Shown: positions 5,368-5,427 of the stretch, piece by piece
How the letters are laid out: each line of letters starts with the position of its first letter
How positions within the stretch are numbered: the stretch's first letter is position 1
From: Paenibacillus sp. UBA6285
Lineage (GTDB): Bacteria > Bacillota > Bacilli > Paenibacillales > Paenibacillaceae
Assembly: GCA_002438345.1 (NCBI GenBank)
Contig: DJUJ01000208.1
Span: forward strand, 4,866-10,292
Length of the DNA stretch: 5,427 bases
Reading direction: 5' to 3'
Translations under genes and position numbers: made by a program
Notes under the pieces: generated by a model
Database searches by the model: none
Told to the model about the DNA's origin: nothing
Seen by the model: the letters and a program-made list of their open reading frames with translations, nothing else

Positions 5368-5414
5368 AAATATAAGAATTTATATATTCCACGATATAAA
5401 TTTTCCTTATATTT
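5368..5414. repeat. AT-rich interrupted palindrome after the terminator
   Basis: AAATATAAG AATTTATAT (5368-5385) is mirrored by ATATAAATT (5394-5402) and CTTATATTT (5406-5414). Both 9-bp arms are perfect, with an 8-base centre and a 3-base insertion (TTC) on the right side. It could be an operator, a weak hairpin or chance in AT-rich DNA. Confidence 0.5.
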
Positions 5415-5427
5415 CTACGAGAAACGG

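Overview
The window looks like a piece of a low-to-moderate GC Gram-positive chromosome of the order Bacillales, most likely Paenibacillus or a close relative. The reasons are the strong AGGAGG-type ribosome binding sites, the frequent GTG and TTG starts, the U-tailed intrinsic terminators between nearly all genes, and a family set (DUF441 membrane protein, SigV/RsiV-like sigma/anti-sigma pair, YgaD-like ABC exporter, YneR-type HesB-like protein) that is typical of that group. The genus is an inference; nothing in the window fixes it.

Layout. (1) Positions 2-403, plus strand: the 3' part of a DUF441 family membrane protein gene whose start lies before the window. (2) A bidirectional terminator (429-480) separates it from a convergent two-gene minus-strand operon. 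This operon encodes an ECF sigma factor (1965-1447) and its membrane anti-sigma factor (start read here as TTG at 1454, end at 480). The two genes overlap by 8 bases, both use TTG starts behind strong SD sequences, and a candidate ECF-type promoter lies at 2000-2028. (3) A minus-strand terminator (2091-2122) closes the upstream gene for a complete half-size ABC exporter (3899-2151). (4) A 124-bp divergent intergenic region carries a SigA-type promoter for a plus-strand gene of unknown function (4024-4539). (5) A second bidirectional terminator (4555-4584) separates that gene from a convergent HesB-like gene (4933-4616) with its own promoter. (6) The last 490 bases have no long ORF. They carry a plus-strand promoter, a 30-codon ORF with a good SD, several hairpins, a strong U-tailed terminator (5328-5363) and an AT-rich interrupted palindrome. 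This looks like an attenuator leader, or a free-standing small RNA, reading towards a gene beyond the window.

How the genes work together. The sigma and anti-sigma genes form a self-contained signalling module. The anti-sigma N-terminal half matches the RsiV layout (short cytoplasmic part, one membrane segment, possible signal-peptidase site and the VPVLGKLV segment after it). Its outer part appears instead to carry an AMIN-like and a SPOR-like segment, which suggests sensing of cell-wall material. The remaining genes appear to be single transcription units with housekeeping or unknown roles. The most promising undescribed element is the leader-like region at 5034-5363.
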